Of a stretch of 7,198 nucleotides of DNA, positions 1 through 5,514 are shown in pieces. Origin of the DNA: Taibaiella sp. (lineage in GTDB: Bacteria > Bacteroidota > Bacteroidia > Chitinophagales > Chitinophagaceae); contig JACFNS010000126.1 of assembly GCA_019454705.1 (NCBI GenBank), positions 1-7,198 on the forward strand, given 5' to 3'. Numbering within the stretch: position 1 is the stretch's first letter; each line of letters starts with the position of its first letter. The position numbers and the translations under genes are program-made. The notes beneath the pieces were generated by a model. The model ran no database searches. It had not been told where the DNA came from and was given only the letters and a program-made list of their open reading frames with translations.

Positions 1-300
1 GTTTTCCTTGCACTCTCTTCTTGTTACCAGCTTTTTAGCAACCAGTTTATCTATCAGCCTGGATACGTTCGACATTTTCTGTATCATCCTGTTCTGTATC
101 TCGTACAGGTTCATAGCTTCACCATGCTGCCCGCGCAATATTCTCAATACATTATATTGCGGTTCGGTTATGTCAAAAGGCTTTAAGATTTGCCCCATTT
201 TTTGTTGTAACCATACGCCTGTAAACATAACGTTAAGGAACGCCCTGACATGAGGGTCCTTAATTGGCTTGGTAATTAAATGCTCTTCAACTGTAGGCAT
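1..300 (-). CDS. MarR-family transcriptional regulator (3' end outside window)
   Basis: The minus-strand frame opens with ATG at 300-298 and stays open for 100 codons to the left edge, so the C-terminal part is missing (MarR proteins are usually about 140-160 residues). The visible part has an N-terminal helix (about 15-40), the linker ITEPQYNVLRIL (44-55) typical of the first helix of a MarR winged helix, and the recognition-helix and wing start MSNVSRLIDKLVAKKLVTRR (76-95). This is followed by C97, a position where many MarR proteins of this type carry a cysteine before a basic wing. Such proteins are dimeric DNA-binding repressors, often sensing small ligands or oxidants; the ligand here is unknown. 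It is divergent from aroQ across an 80-bp AT-rich gap, so autoregulation is plausible but not shown. Family assignment is firm; function is not. Confidence 0.88.
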   Translation of the reverse strand, partial: MPTVEEHLITKPIKDPHVRAFLNVMFTGVWLQQKMGQILKPFDITEPQYNVLRILRGQHGEAMNLYEIQNRMIQKMSNVSRLIDKLVAKKLVTRRECKEN

Positions 301-331
301 AACTATATTTTATAAAAGATAAGCGCAAGTA

Positions 332-339
332 CAAAAATA
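332..339 (-). promoter_or_regulatory. Candidate -7 promoter motif for the marR-type gene
   Basis: Read on the minus strand this is TATTTTTG, an exact match to the Bacteroidota -7 consensus TAnnTTTG. It ends 31 bases before the ATG at 300, giving a short leader. No good TTTG-like -33 element is seen about 19 bases upstream, and the region is very AT-rich, so a chance match is possible. Confidence 0.4.
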
Positions 340-359
340 AATAATTATAGTATTTTCTT

Positions 360-380
360 AATATTGTTCAAACAAATATT
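360..380. promoter_or_regulatory. Dyad in the marR-aroQ gap, possible operator
   Basis: TTGTT-CA-AACAA (364-375) is a perfect 5-bp inverted repeat with a 2-base centre. It is flanked by AATATT at 360-365 and again at 375-380, directly before the aroQ ATG. MarR dimers bind short AT-rich dyads of this size, and the divergent neighbour is a MarR-type gene, so this is a candidate operator. The base composition makes chance dyads fairly likely. Confidence 0.3.
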
Positions 381-818
381 ATGCTCAATATAGCAATAAT
401 CAACGGGCCCAACCTGAACCTGCTGGGTGAAAGAGAGACAGATATATATGGGAACATGCCTTTTGAAACATACCTTGAATCCCTTAAAACAAAATATACA
501 GACATCAGTTTTACGTATTACCAAAGCAATGTAGAAGGCGAACTGGTGAACCACCTGCACGACTGCCGAGGCAAGGTACAGGGTATTATCTTCAACGGGG
601 CGGGCTATACCCATACCAGCGTTGCCCTGGCCGATGCTATTGCAGCCATAGATATACCCGTTGTAGAAGTACACATCTCCAACATATACGCCCGCGAAGA
701 ATACAGAAAAACCTCACTGACTGCGTCTAAGTGCGTGGGTTGTATTACCGGTTTAGGGTTAACCAGCTACGAACTGGCCTTACAATACTTCATCCGTTCA
801 GGCACGAAAACCTCTTAG
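381..818 (+). CDS. aroQ: 3-dehydroquinate dehydratase, type II
   Basis: This cytoplasmic enzyme of the shikimate pathway dehydrates 3-dehydroquinate to 3-dehydroshikimate on the way to chorismate and aromatic amino acids. At 145 residues it has the usual type II length. The signature INGPNLNLLGERETDIYG (7-24) is present, with N11, R18 and the catalytic tyrosine Y23 on the flexible lid. The other active-site motifs are FNGAGYTHTS (71-80, with N72 and H78), EVHISN (96-101, with the catalytic-pair histidine H98) and R109. The ATG at 381 gives the canonical N-terminus; no Shine-Dalgarno sequence precedes it. The C-terminus extends about ten residues past the family core (ALQYF), and this tail overlaps the convergent fmt gene by 21 bp. 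A weak -7-like sequence, TAATATTG (359-366, 7 of 8 to consensus), lies upstream. Confidence 0.96.
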   Translation: MLNIAIINGPNLNLLGERETDIYGNMPFETYLESLKTKYTDISFTYYQSNVEGELVNHLHDCRGKVQGIIFNGAGYTHTSVALADAIAAIDIPVVEVHISNIYAREEYRKTSLTASKCVGCITGLGLTSYELALQYFIRSGTKTS

Positions 819-1730
819 GAAAGAGGCTATATCCATACGTTTTTTACCCTCCTGCTGCACCTCATCGGCGTAGAGCCAGCCATCTGCGGCTGCAAAACGC
901 AGGTATGTTTTACCATCTGTATCATAGCTGCCCGGTTCTGAGTTATGGGTTGCATACTCAATATGTGACAGGTAAATCTTAAATGTTTTCTCCTGCAATA
1001 TGGTAAACGCACCGGGGTATGGCGACAGCCCCCTGATGAGGTTATGAACATCCTGAACGGATTTCGTCCAGTCAATACGGGTGTGTTCTTTAAATATCTT
1101 CGGTGCAGCTTTCAGTTTTTCCACCGGTATGTCCGCCTGCGGTATTTCTTCCGGTTGGCCGGCTGCCAGCCCTTTTACCGTTGTTACCAGCAACTCCGCC
1201 CCTGTCTGCATCAGCTTTTCGTACAAGCTACCCACATTGTCTTCGGGCATTATATCCACCTTCTTCTGTAAGAGAATGTCGCCGGTATCTATCTCATGCT
1301 TCAGTTTAAAAGTGGTCACCCCTGTTTCCGTTTCTCCGTTGATTATCGCCCAATTGATAGGCGCAGCGCCCCTATATTGCGGCAGTAGCGATCCATGTAC
1401 ATTAATAGTACCCATCGGCGGCATATCCCACACTGCTACAGGCAGCATCCTGAAAGCAACTACCACCTGCAGGTCAGCCTTGTACGATGCAAGCTCTGCC
1501 AGGAAATCAGGGTTTTTAAGCTTTTCCGGTTGCAACACAGGCAGGTTTTGGCTAAGAGCGTACTGCTTCACAGCCGATTGTTGCAACTGCATACCCCTGC
1601 CTGCAGGTTTATCAGGTGCTGTTACTACTGCCACCACATTCGCCCCGGCTTCTATCAGAGCCTTCAGAGAGGCTACCGCAAAATCAGGCGTACCCAGGAA
1701 TATTATCCGTAAATCTTCAAAAGCTGGCAT
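798..1730 (-). CDS. fmt: Methionyl-tRNA formyltransferase
   Basis: Fmt transfers the formyl group of 10-formyltetrahydrofolate to Met on initiator tRNA, the charge used to start bacterial translation. At 310 residues it is the normal length. The N-terminal Rossmann-like domain starts with IIFLGTPDFA (9-18). The catalytic set is N110, H112 and D148, in TINVHGSLLP (108-117) and EIDTGD (146-151), with the SLLP folate-binding motif at 114-117. The C-terminal OB-like tRNA-binding domain starts near 205 and ends in MDIASFLRGFRA. The ATG at 1730 is supported because it puts the FLGTPDFA strand near the N-terminus and sits right after a -7 promoter motif. The gene is monocistronic here: it diverges from the sigma gene and overlaps the end of aroQ tail to tail. 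The usual def partner is not beside it. Confidence 0.97.
   Translation of the reverse strand: MPAFEDLRIIFLGTPDFAVASLKALIEAGANVVAVVTAPDKPAGRGMQLQQSAVKQYALSQNLPVLQPEKLKNPDFLAELASYKADLQVVVAFRMLPVAVWDMPPMGTINVHGSLLPQYRGAAPINWAIINGETETGVTTFKLKHEIDTGDILLQKKVDIMPEDNVGSLYEKLMQTGAELLVTTVKGLAAGQPEEIPQADIPVEKLKAAPKIFKEHTRIDWTKSVQDVHNLIRGLSPYPGAFTILQEKTFKIYLSHIEYATHNSEPGSYDTDGKTYLRFAAADGWLYADEVQQEGKKRMDIASFLRGFRA
811..826. other. Short inverted repeat in the aroQ/fmt overlap
   Basis: CCTCTT-AGGA-AAGAGG is a perfect 6-bp stem with a 4-base loop. It spans the aroQ stop codon and the last codons of fmt. On the minus strand it is followed at once by TTTT, resembling a weak intrinsic terminator, but it lies before the fmt stop codon, so termination there would remove that stop. 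On the plus strand the first T run (840-845) is 13 bases past the stem. A real terminator role is doubtful. Confidence 0.25.
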
Positions 1731-1737
1731 AAGGCTG

Positions 1738-1745
1738 CAAAGCTA
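1738..1745 (-). promoter_or_regulatory. -7 promoter motif of fmt, near-leaderless start
   Basis: Minus-strand TAGCTTTG is an exact TAnnTTTG match ending 7 bases before the ATG (TTTG-CAGCCTT-ATG). With the transcription start normally a few bases after this box, the mRNA would begin at or within a few bases of the start codon. A weak -33 element, TGTG instead of TTTG, lies about 19 bases upstream. The same arrangement recurs before the hydrolase gene at 4176. Confidence 0.6.
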
Positions 1746-1789
1746 AGGCCTTGTTAATACTAATCACAGTATTTTAAACCTTTTAGGGC

Positions 1790-1797
1790 TAATTTCG
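1790..1797 (+). promoter_or_regulatory. Candidate -7 motif for the ECF sigma operon
   Basis: TAATTTCG matches TAnnTTTG at 7 of 8 positions and would give a leader of roughly 20-25 bases before the ATG at 1825. No convincing -33 element is seen. An autoregulated ECF promoter would have a different sequence that cannot be predicted here. Confidence 0.3.
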
Positions 1798-1807
1798 TCT
1801 ATCATCA

Positions 1808-1823
1808 TATACACCGCGGTATA
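1808..1823. promoter_or_regulatory. Dyad abutting the sigma gene start codon
   Basis: TATAC-ACCGCG-GTATA is a 16-bp dyad in which 6 of 8 symmetrical base pairs match, ending one base before the ATG. In RNA it could form a small hairpin covering the usual ribosome-binding position; in DNA it could be an operator. No regulator is known for it, so this is inference from symmetry and position. Confidence 0.3.
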
Positions 1824-1824
1824 G

Positions 1825-2385
1825 ATGCCTCATACGATTAATGAAACAGATGACAACCTGCTGCTGGCTTTCTTCCGGGACGAAGACACTAGGGAGTCCG
1901 CTTTTACCGCGATTGTAAAAAAATACCAGCAGAAACTATACTGGCATATACGCCGCATGGTAGTGGCGCACGAGGATAGCAATGACATTTTGCAACATGT
2001 ATTCATAAAAATGTGGCATAACCTGGAGGATTTTCGGGGCGAAGCTAACCTGTACACCTGGCTGTACCGTATAGCCACCAACGAAACCCTTACCTGGCTG
2101 GAGAAAGAAAAACGCCGCAGGTCGGTCTTATTTGATACAGAAGAGGGCCTGCTGGCAGATAAACTGGAAGCCCAGAAGGGTTTTGATGCCAATAAACTGG
2201 AGTGGAAGCTGCAACAGGCCATACAATCACTACCTGAAAAACAGCGTATTGTGTTCAGCCTGAGGTACTACGATGAAATGCCTTATGAAGAGATGGCAAG
2301 AGTATTGAATACATCGGAAGGCGCATTAAAAGCTTCTTATCATCATGCAGTAAAAAAGGTAGAATCATTTATCAGGGAAAGTTAA
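1825..2385 (+). CDS. ECF-type RNA polymerase sigma-70 family factor
   Basis: This 186-residue protein has only sigma regions 2 and 4, the ECF (group IV) architecture, and would direct core RNA polymerase to a small regulon. Region 2 spans about 24-96, with DSNDILQHVFIKMWHNL (51-67) as the core-binding segment and YTWLYRIATNETLTWL (77-92) as the -10 recognition helix. A basic stretch KEKRRR (94-99) and a variable linker (100-125) follow. Region 4 (about 129-180) contains LPEKQRIVFSLRYYDEMPYEEMA and the helix-turn-helix LNTSEGALKASYHHAVKKV ending. It is the first gene of a cassette with a membrane protein 31 bp downstream and a secreted protein after that. This is a common Bacteroidota arrangement in which the second gene usually encodes the anti-sigma factor. 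Targets are unknown; no Shine-Dalgarno sequence precedes the ATG. Confidence 0.94.
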   Translation: MPHTINETDDNLLLAFFRDEDTRESAFTAIVKKYQQKLYWHIRRMVVAHEDSNDILQHVFIKMWHNLEDFRGEANLYTWLYRIATNETLTWLEKEKRRRSVLFDTEEGLLADKLEAQKGFDANKLEWKLQQAIQSLPEKQRIVFSLRYYDEMPYEEMARVLNTSEGALKASYHHAVKKVESFIRES

Positions 2386-2416
2386 ACGAGAAGCGTTTTA
2401 TATAGTCAAATAAACA

Positions 2417-2971
2417 ATGACAAGTGAACAGGACATATTGAGTGAATTAAGGTCAATGAACAGCCCGCTGGCAGGGTTCAGCAGGAATACGCCATTTGAG
2501 GTACCCGAGGGTTATTTTGACAATCTGCCGGAACAGGTGGTGCAAAGGGCAAACAAAGAAATATTGCCAGCCGGCACCACTATGCCCCATATTGTTCACC
2601 CCGACTACTTTGACACCCTGCCGGCACAGCTACTGGCTACCATCAGGCAACAGGAGCAAAACAAAAAAACCGAAAAGCCTGTAAGACGTATCAACTTGTG
2701 GAGGAATGTTCGCTGGGCTGCGGCTGCCGTACTTATACTGGCTATCGGTGTAGGCTCCTACAGGGTATTTAACCCACAACCGGCATCGGTAGAGCAACAG
2801 TTACAAAGCATATCAGACGAAGCAATTATGTCTTATGTAGAGGATAATATTTACGCTTTTGAAACCGAGACGATAATCAATTATGTGAATACCGCTGATA
2901 TGAATGCAGCGTCTATGCAAATCAACAAAAACGATATAGAAAACTACCTGCAGGAAACAGGTTGGCAATAA
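2417..2971 (+). CDS. Single-pass membrane protein, probable anti-sigma factor
   Basis: No named domain is recognised in this 184-residue protein, but its layout fits an anti-sigma factor for the preceding ECF sigma. Residues 1-95 are hydrophilic and carry two related motifs, FEVPEGYFDNLP (27-38) and HPDYFDTLPAQL (61-72). A basic stretch KPVRRINLWRNVR (87-99) precedes one hydrophobic helix (about 100-117), predicting N-terminus in, C-terminus out. The outer part holds three I-x-[SN]-Y-[VL] motifs at 137-141, 153-157 and 174-178. The xVPExYF motif is, from general knowledge, frequent in Bacteroidota proteins encoded beside ECF sigma genes; a zinc-binding anti-sigma motif (HxxxCxxC) is absent. 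The ATG at 2417 lies 31 bp after the sigma stop, and 11 bp separate this gene from the next, so co-transcription is likely. Sigma binding is inferred from context only. Confidence 0.7.
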   Translation: MTSEQDILSELRSMNSPLAGFSRNTPFEVPEGYFDNLPEQVVQRANKEILPAGTTMPHIVHPDYFDTLPAQLLATIRQQEQNKKTEKPVRRINLWRNVRWAAAAVLILAIGVGSYRVFNPQPASVEQQLQSISDEAIMSYVEDNIYAFETETIINYVNTADMNAASMQINKNDIENYLQETGWQ

Positions 2972-2982
2972 AAATATAGATT

Positions 2983-3432
2983 ATGAGAAAGATTGGATTG
3001 CTTATACTGGCTATACTGTTCACCCTAAATCATACCTGGGCGCAGCCTGACAATCCCAAACACCGTGAGCGTATCAAGGCATTGAAAATAGCCTACATCA
3101 CCGAGCATGTAAACCTGAGCGCTGAACAGGCGGAAAAATTCTGGCCGGTACATAACAGTTATGAAAAAGAATTGCTAACCCTTCACCGGGGTTTCATGGA
3201 AAAATACCGTACAGACAACCCCGGAACTGACCGCCGCACCGCACACGAATATATTGATGCGAACCTCGACTTCCAGGAGCAGGCTTTAGCCATCAAAAAG
3301 AAATATAAAGATGAATTCCTGAAAGTGATTTCACCGGAACAACTGGCAGACCTCTATCGGGCCGAACGCGGCTTTAAAGAAATGCTGCTGCGTGAGCTGG
3401 GCCGCAGACAAGGGCCACCTGACAAAAGATAA
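2983..3432 (+). CDS. Secreted Spy/CpxP-like helical protein (ECF-associated)
   Basis: This 149-residue protein starts with a signal peptide (MRK, then a hydrophobic core at 4-14, likely cut after A20 in TWA-QP), so it is probably periplasmic. The mature part is charged and helical, with two related motifs, NLSAEQAEKFW (44-54) and VISPEQLADLY (115-125). They resemble the LTxxQ repeats of the Spy/CpxP envelope-stress proteins, though the match is loose. The C-terminus is basic (RRQGPPDKR). Similar proteins next to Bacteroidota ECF sigma genes are often labelled sensors of the sigma factor. Its place as third gene, 11 bp after the membrane protein, suggests it reports envelope state to that protein or acts as a chaperone made by the circuit. 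It lacks cysteines, so no lipoprotein anchor. Its stop codon directly abuts the stop of the convergent hydrolase. Confidence 0.72.
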   Translation: MRKIGLLILAILFTLNHTWAQPDNPKHRERIKALKIAYITEHVNLSAEQAEKFWPVHNSYEKELLTLHRGFMEKYRTDNPGTDRRTAHEYIDANLDFQEQALAIKKKYKDEFLKVISPEQLADLYRAERGFKEMLLRELGRRQGPPDKR

Positions 3433-4176
3433 TTACAATTTAGAAACAGGATGCCCTACATCATGGTAAAAAAGAAATTGCCAGTCTTCAGCTTTCCCCT
3501 GTTCTGCATATTGCTCTCGCAGGGCTAATGCTTTTTTCCCATCATAATCATACTTGGCGACGTATTTGATTTTCATTTGCTTCAGTTGCGGCGCTTCATC
3601 CCCGCCAAAGAAGATTTTATCCTTACCGTCATCTATCAGGTAAACAATGTGTTGCGGGCTGTGCCCACCTGAATGAAAATATTGTATATAGCCGTCTATT
3701 ACGCCCTCAGCACCATCCAGCCAGTTGACCTGCGGAGAAGTGAGCAATGGCTCTATCTGGTCTGTATGGAAGGATGGATAACCCTGTTCCATAGCAAAGG
3801 CAACCTCGGGCCTGTATATGTAATAATCAGCCTTAGGAAAGGTATTCTTCACCAGCCCGTTTCTATCCTTGTACACCACACCGCCCGCATGGTCTTTATG
3901 TAAGTGCGACAATAATACTTTCGTCACATCTTCCGGCTGGTAACCCAATCTCGCCAGGTTGGCATGTATTTGCAGCGTTCCGTCTTTTTCATAACCCAGG
4001 CCGGTATCCAATACTATTACATCCTTTTCTGTAACTACTAAAAAAGGTTGTATCTCCACCAGCAAAGAGCCTGTGGGTCTGTCAGTCAATATATCATTAT
4101 CCTGGTCAAACGGAACAAATTGTTTATCGTGCCCTACTGTAAATACACCTTCTGATAAGGGGAATACCTCTGCCAT
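3433..4176 (-). CDS. Metallo-beta-lactamase-fold hydrolase (lactonase-like)
   Basis: This is a 247-residue MBL-fold enzyme with a complete two-metal ligand set: HLHKDH (91-96, giving H91, H93, D95, H96), H172 in SGGHSPQH (169-176), D193 in FGGDEA (190-195) and H238 in YHDVGH (237-242). The strand VIVLDTGLG (53-61) is the usual lead-in. There is no signal peptide, so it is probably cytoplasmic. Size and motif spacing resemble the AiiA-lactonase / general MBL hydrolase group, which act on lactones, esters and other substrates; the substrate cannot be assigned. The ATG at 4176 follows a -7 promoter motif by 7 bases and is 20 bp after the rodA stop on the same strand. It may therefore be both read through from rodA and transcribed on its own. 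It shows no evident link to cell-wall synthesis. Confidence 0.9.
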   Translation of the reverse strand: MAEVFPLSEGVFTVGHDKQFVPFDQDNDILTDRPTGSLLVEIQPFLVVTEKDVIVLDTGLGYEKDGTLQIHANLARLGYQPEDVTKVLLSHLHKDHAGGVVYKDRNGLVKNTFPKADYYIYRPEVAFAMEQGYPSFHTDQIEPLLTSPQVNWLDGAEGVIDGYIQYFHSGGHSPQHIVYLIDDGKDKIFFGGDEAPQLKQMKIKYVAKYDYDGKKALALREQYAEQGKAEDWQFLFYHDVGHPVSKL

Positions 4177-4183
4177 AAGGCTA

Positions 4184-4191
4184 CAAAGTTA
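4184..4191 (-). promoter_or_regulatory. -7 promoter motif of the MBL hydrolase gene
   Basis: Minus-strand TAACTTTG is an exact TAnnTTTG match followed by TAGCCTT and the ATG, the same distance as at fmt. It lies in the 20-bp gap after rodA. The -33 position falls inside the rodA tail and shows no good TTTG. A leaderless or near-leaderless transcript is predicted. Confidence 0.55.
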
Positions 4192-4196
4192 AGGCA

Positions 4197-5513
4197 TCAT
4201 CGTATCATTACCTGACGGTCGGCATCCAGCCGCAGTAGTATCGCCATCAATATACTGAACGACAGCAACGATGTACCGCCATAACTAAGTAATGGCAGTG
4301 TAATACCAATAACCGGCGCCAGGCCTATGGTCATAGATATATTAATGGCAAAGTGAATAAAGAAAATAGATGCCACACAATAGGCATAAATACGGCTGAA
4401 TGCAGAACGCTGCCGCTCTGCCAGCACCAATATCCGCAACATCAGCCCTAAGTATAGCAATACCAGTGCCGTACTGCCCAGGAAACCAAACTGCTCGCCA
4501 ATAGCACAAAAGATAAAGTCGGTGTTTTGCTCTGGTACAAATTCATTTTTGGTGGAAGTCCCATTCAGGAAACCTTTCCCCGTTAATCCACCTGAACCAA
4601 TAGCAATCTTAGACTGCCATACGTTGTAACCCGAAATAGTGCCGCTCTTGCCCCTGTCTTCGGGGGCTAAGTATTCATCTGGTACATCCTGTCCCACGGT
4701 GGTATATATCCGTTCTACCTGGTGTTTCTGCAATACATTTTTAAATACGAACGGAACAATCAATTGTGAGAATATTACACAGATACCCCATATGCCTACC
4801 AGTATTATCGCCAATGTTTTTTCACGTTTCAACACCTTGCGCATGAGGAAGGCTGCAAACAATGCCAAACCTGTGACGATGTAAAACAAAGTTGTTTTTT
4901 CAATCATCAGTGTAGCCAGGGTAAGTGCGATGGCCGAGAACGCAATAATGAGTATGATATGAGGCAACCCCTCCCTGTACATCACCAGGAAGAAACATAC
5001 ATACACCAGCGCCAGTCCTGTTTCCTGCTGCAAAACAATTAATACCGCGGGTACCAAAGCCAGCGCTGAACCTATCAGCCGGTGTTTCAGCGTAGCAAAA
5101 TTCGTTTCCGGTGAGGACAGAAACTTAGCAATTGCCAGTGAGGTAAATATTTTCGCCACTTCCCCCGGCTGAAATTTAACAGCGCCAAAGCCCAGCCACG
5201 AAGCTGAACCCTTTACACCCACACCTATAAAAACTGTAAGCAGCAGCAATATCAATCCCACTGTGTAAGACAGGTAAGCTACCGATGAAAAGAATTTACT
5301 ATCCGTGAAAATTATGAGCAGGCCTGCAAATAGCGAAATACACAACCATATAAACTGGCGCATATGGCTTTTGCTCATCATAAAAATACTGGGGTCGGTG
5401 CTGCGGTACTCTACAGAGAATATAGCCAGCATACCAATAAAAACCAATACCAGGTACAACAGCAATGTGATGCCGTCTACCCTGCTGAAGACCGATTTGC
5501 CGCTATTTGTCAT
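4197..5513 (-). CDS. rodA: Rod shape-determining SEDS glycosyltransferase RodA
   Basis: RodA is the membrane peptidoglycan polymerase of the elongasome, joining lipid II into glycan strands together with PBP2. The 438-residue protein is strongly hydrophobic with about ten membrane segments. SEDS hallmarks seen are GSASWLGFGAVKFQPGEVAKI-type residues at 102-122 (with E118), QQETGLALVY (162-171), WQSKIAIGSGGLTGKG (299-314), VPEQNTDFIF (326-335) with D332, which corresponds to the essential aspartate of the large extracellular loop, and PLLSYGGTS (407-415). It is longer than E. coli RodA (370 residues), partly through an insert before WQSKIAIGSGG (about 272-295) and added sequence near 196-240. 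E164 stands where many relatives have Asp. The ATG lies one base after the PBP2 stop, so translation is probably coupled. Being next to PBP2 favours RodA over FtsW. Confidence 0.94.
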   Translation of the reverse strand: MTNSGKSVFSRVDGITLLLYLVLVFIGMLAIFSVEYRSTDPSIFMMSKSHMRQFIWLCISLFAGLLIIFTDSKFFSSVAYLSYTVGLILLLLTVFIGVGVKGSASWLGFGAVKFQPGEVAKIFTSLAIAKFLSSPETNFATLKHRLIGSALALVPAVLIVLQQETGLALVYVCFFLVMYREGLPHIILIIAFSAIALTLATLMIEKTTLFYIVTGLALFAAFLMRKVLKREKTLAIILVGIWGICVIFSQLIVPFVFKNVLQKHQVERIYTTVGQDVPDEYLAPEDRGKSGTISGYNVWQSKIAIGSGGLTGKGFLNGTSTKNEFVPEQNTDFIFCAIGEQFGFLGSTALVLLYLGLMLRILVLAERQRSAFSRIYAYCVASIFFIHFAINISMTIGLAPVIGITLPLLSYGGTSLLSFSILMAILLRLDADRQVMIR

Positions 5514-5514
5514 A

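Noticed and set aside
8..253. An 81-codon plus-strand open frame at the left edge
   Set aside because: It is antisense to the MarR-type gene, whose winged-helix sequence is clear on the minus strand.
807..826. Intrinsic terminator for fmt (6-bp stem plus TTTT on the minus strand)
   Set aside because: The stem is short and the predicted end lies before the fmt stop codon, which would produce a non-stop mRNA; kept only as an inverted repeat.
1081..1746. A 221-codon plus-strand open frame opposite fmt
   Set aside because: It lies antisense to a gene with complete Fmt catalytic motifs, is rich in Ser, Cys and Pro as expected of a shadow frame, and resembles no known protein.
4197..5513. Assignment as FtsW instead of RodA
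   Set aside because: Both are SEDS proteins, but the one-base linkage to an elongasome-type PBP2 and the QSKIAIGSGG and PEQNTDFIF motif forms fit RodA better.
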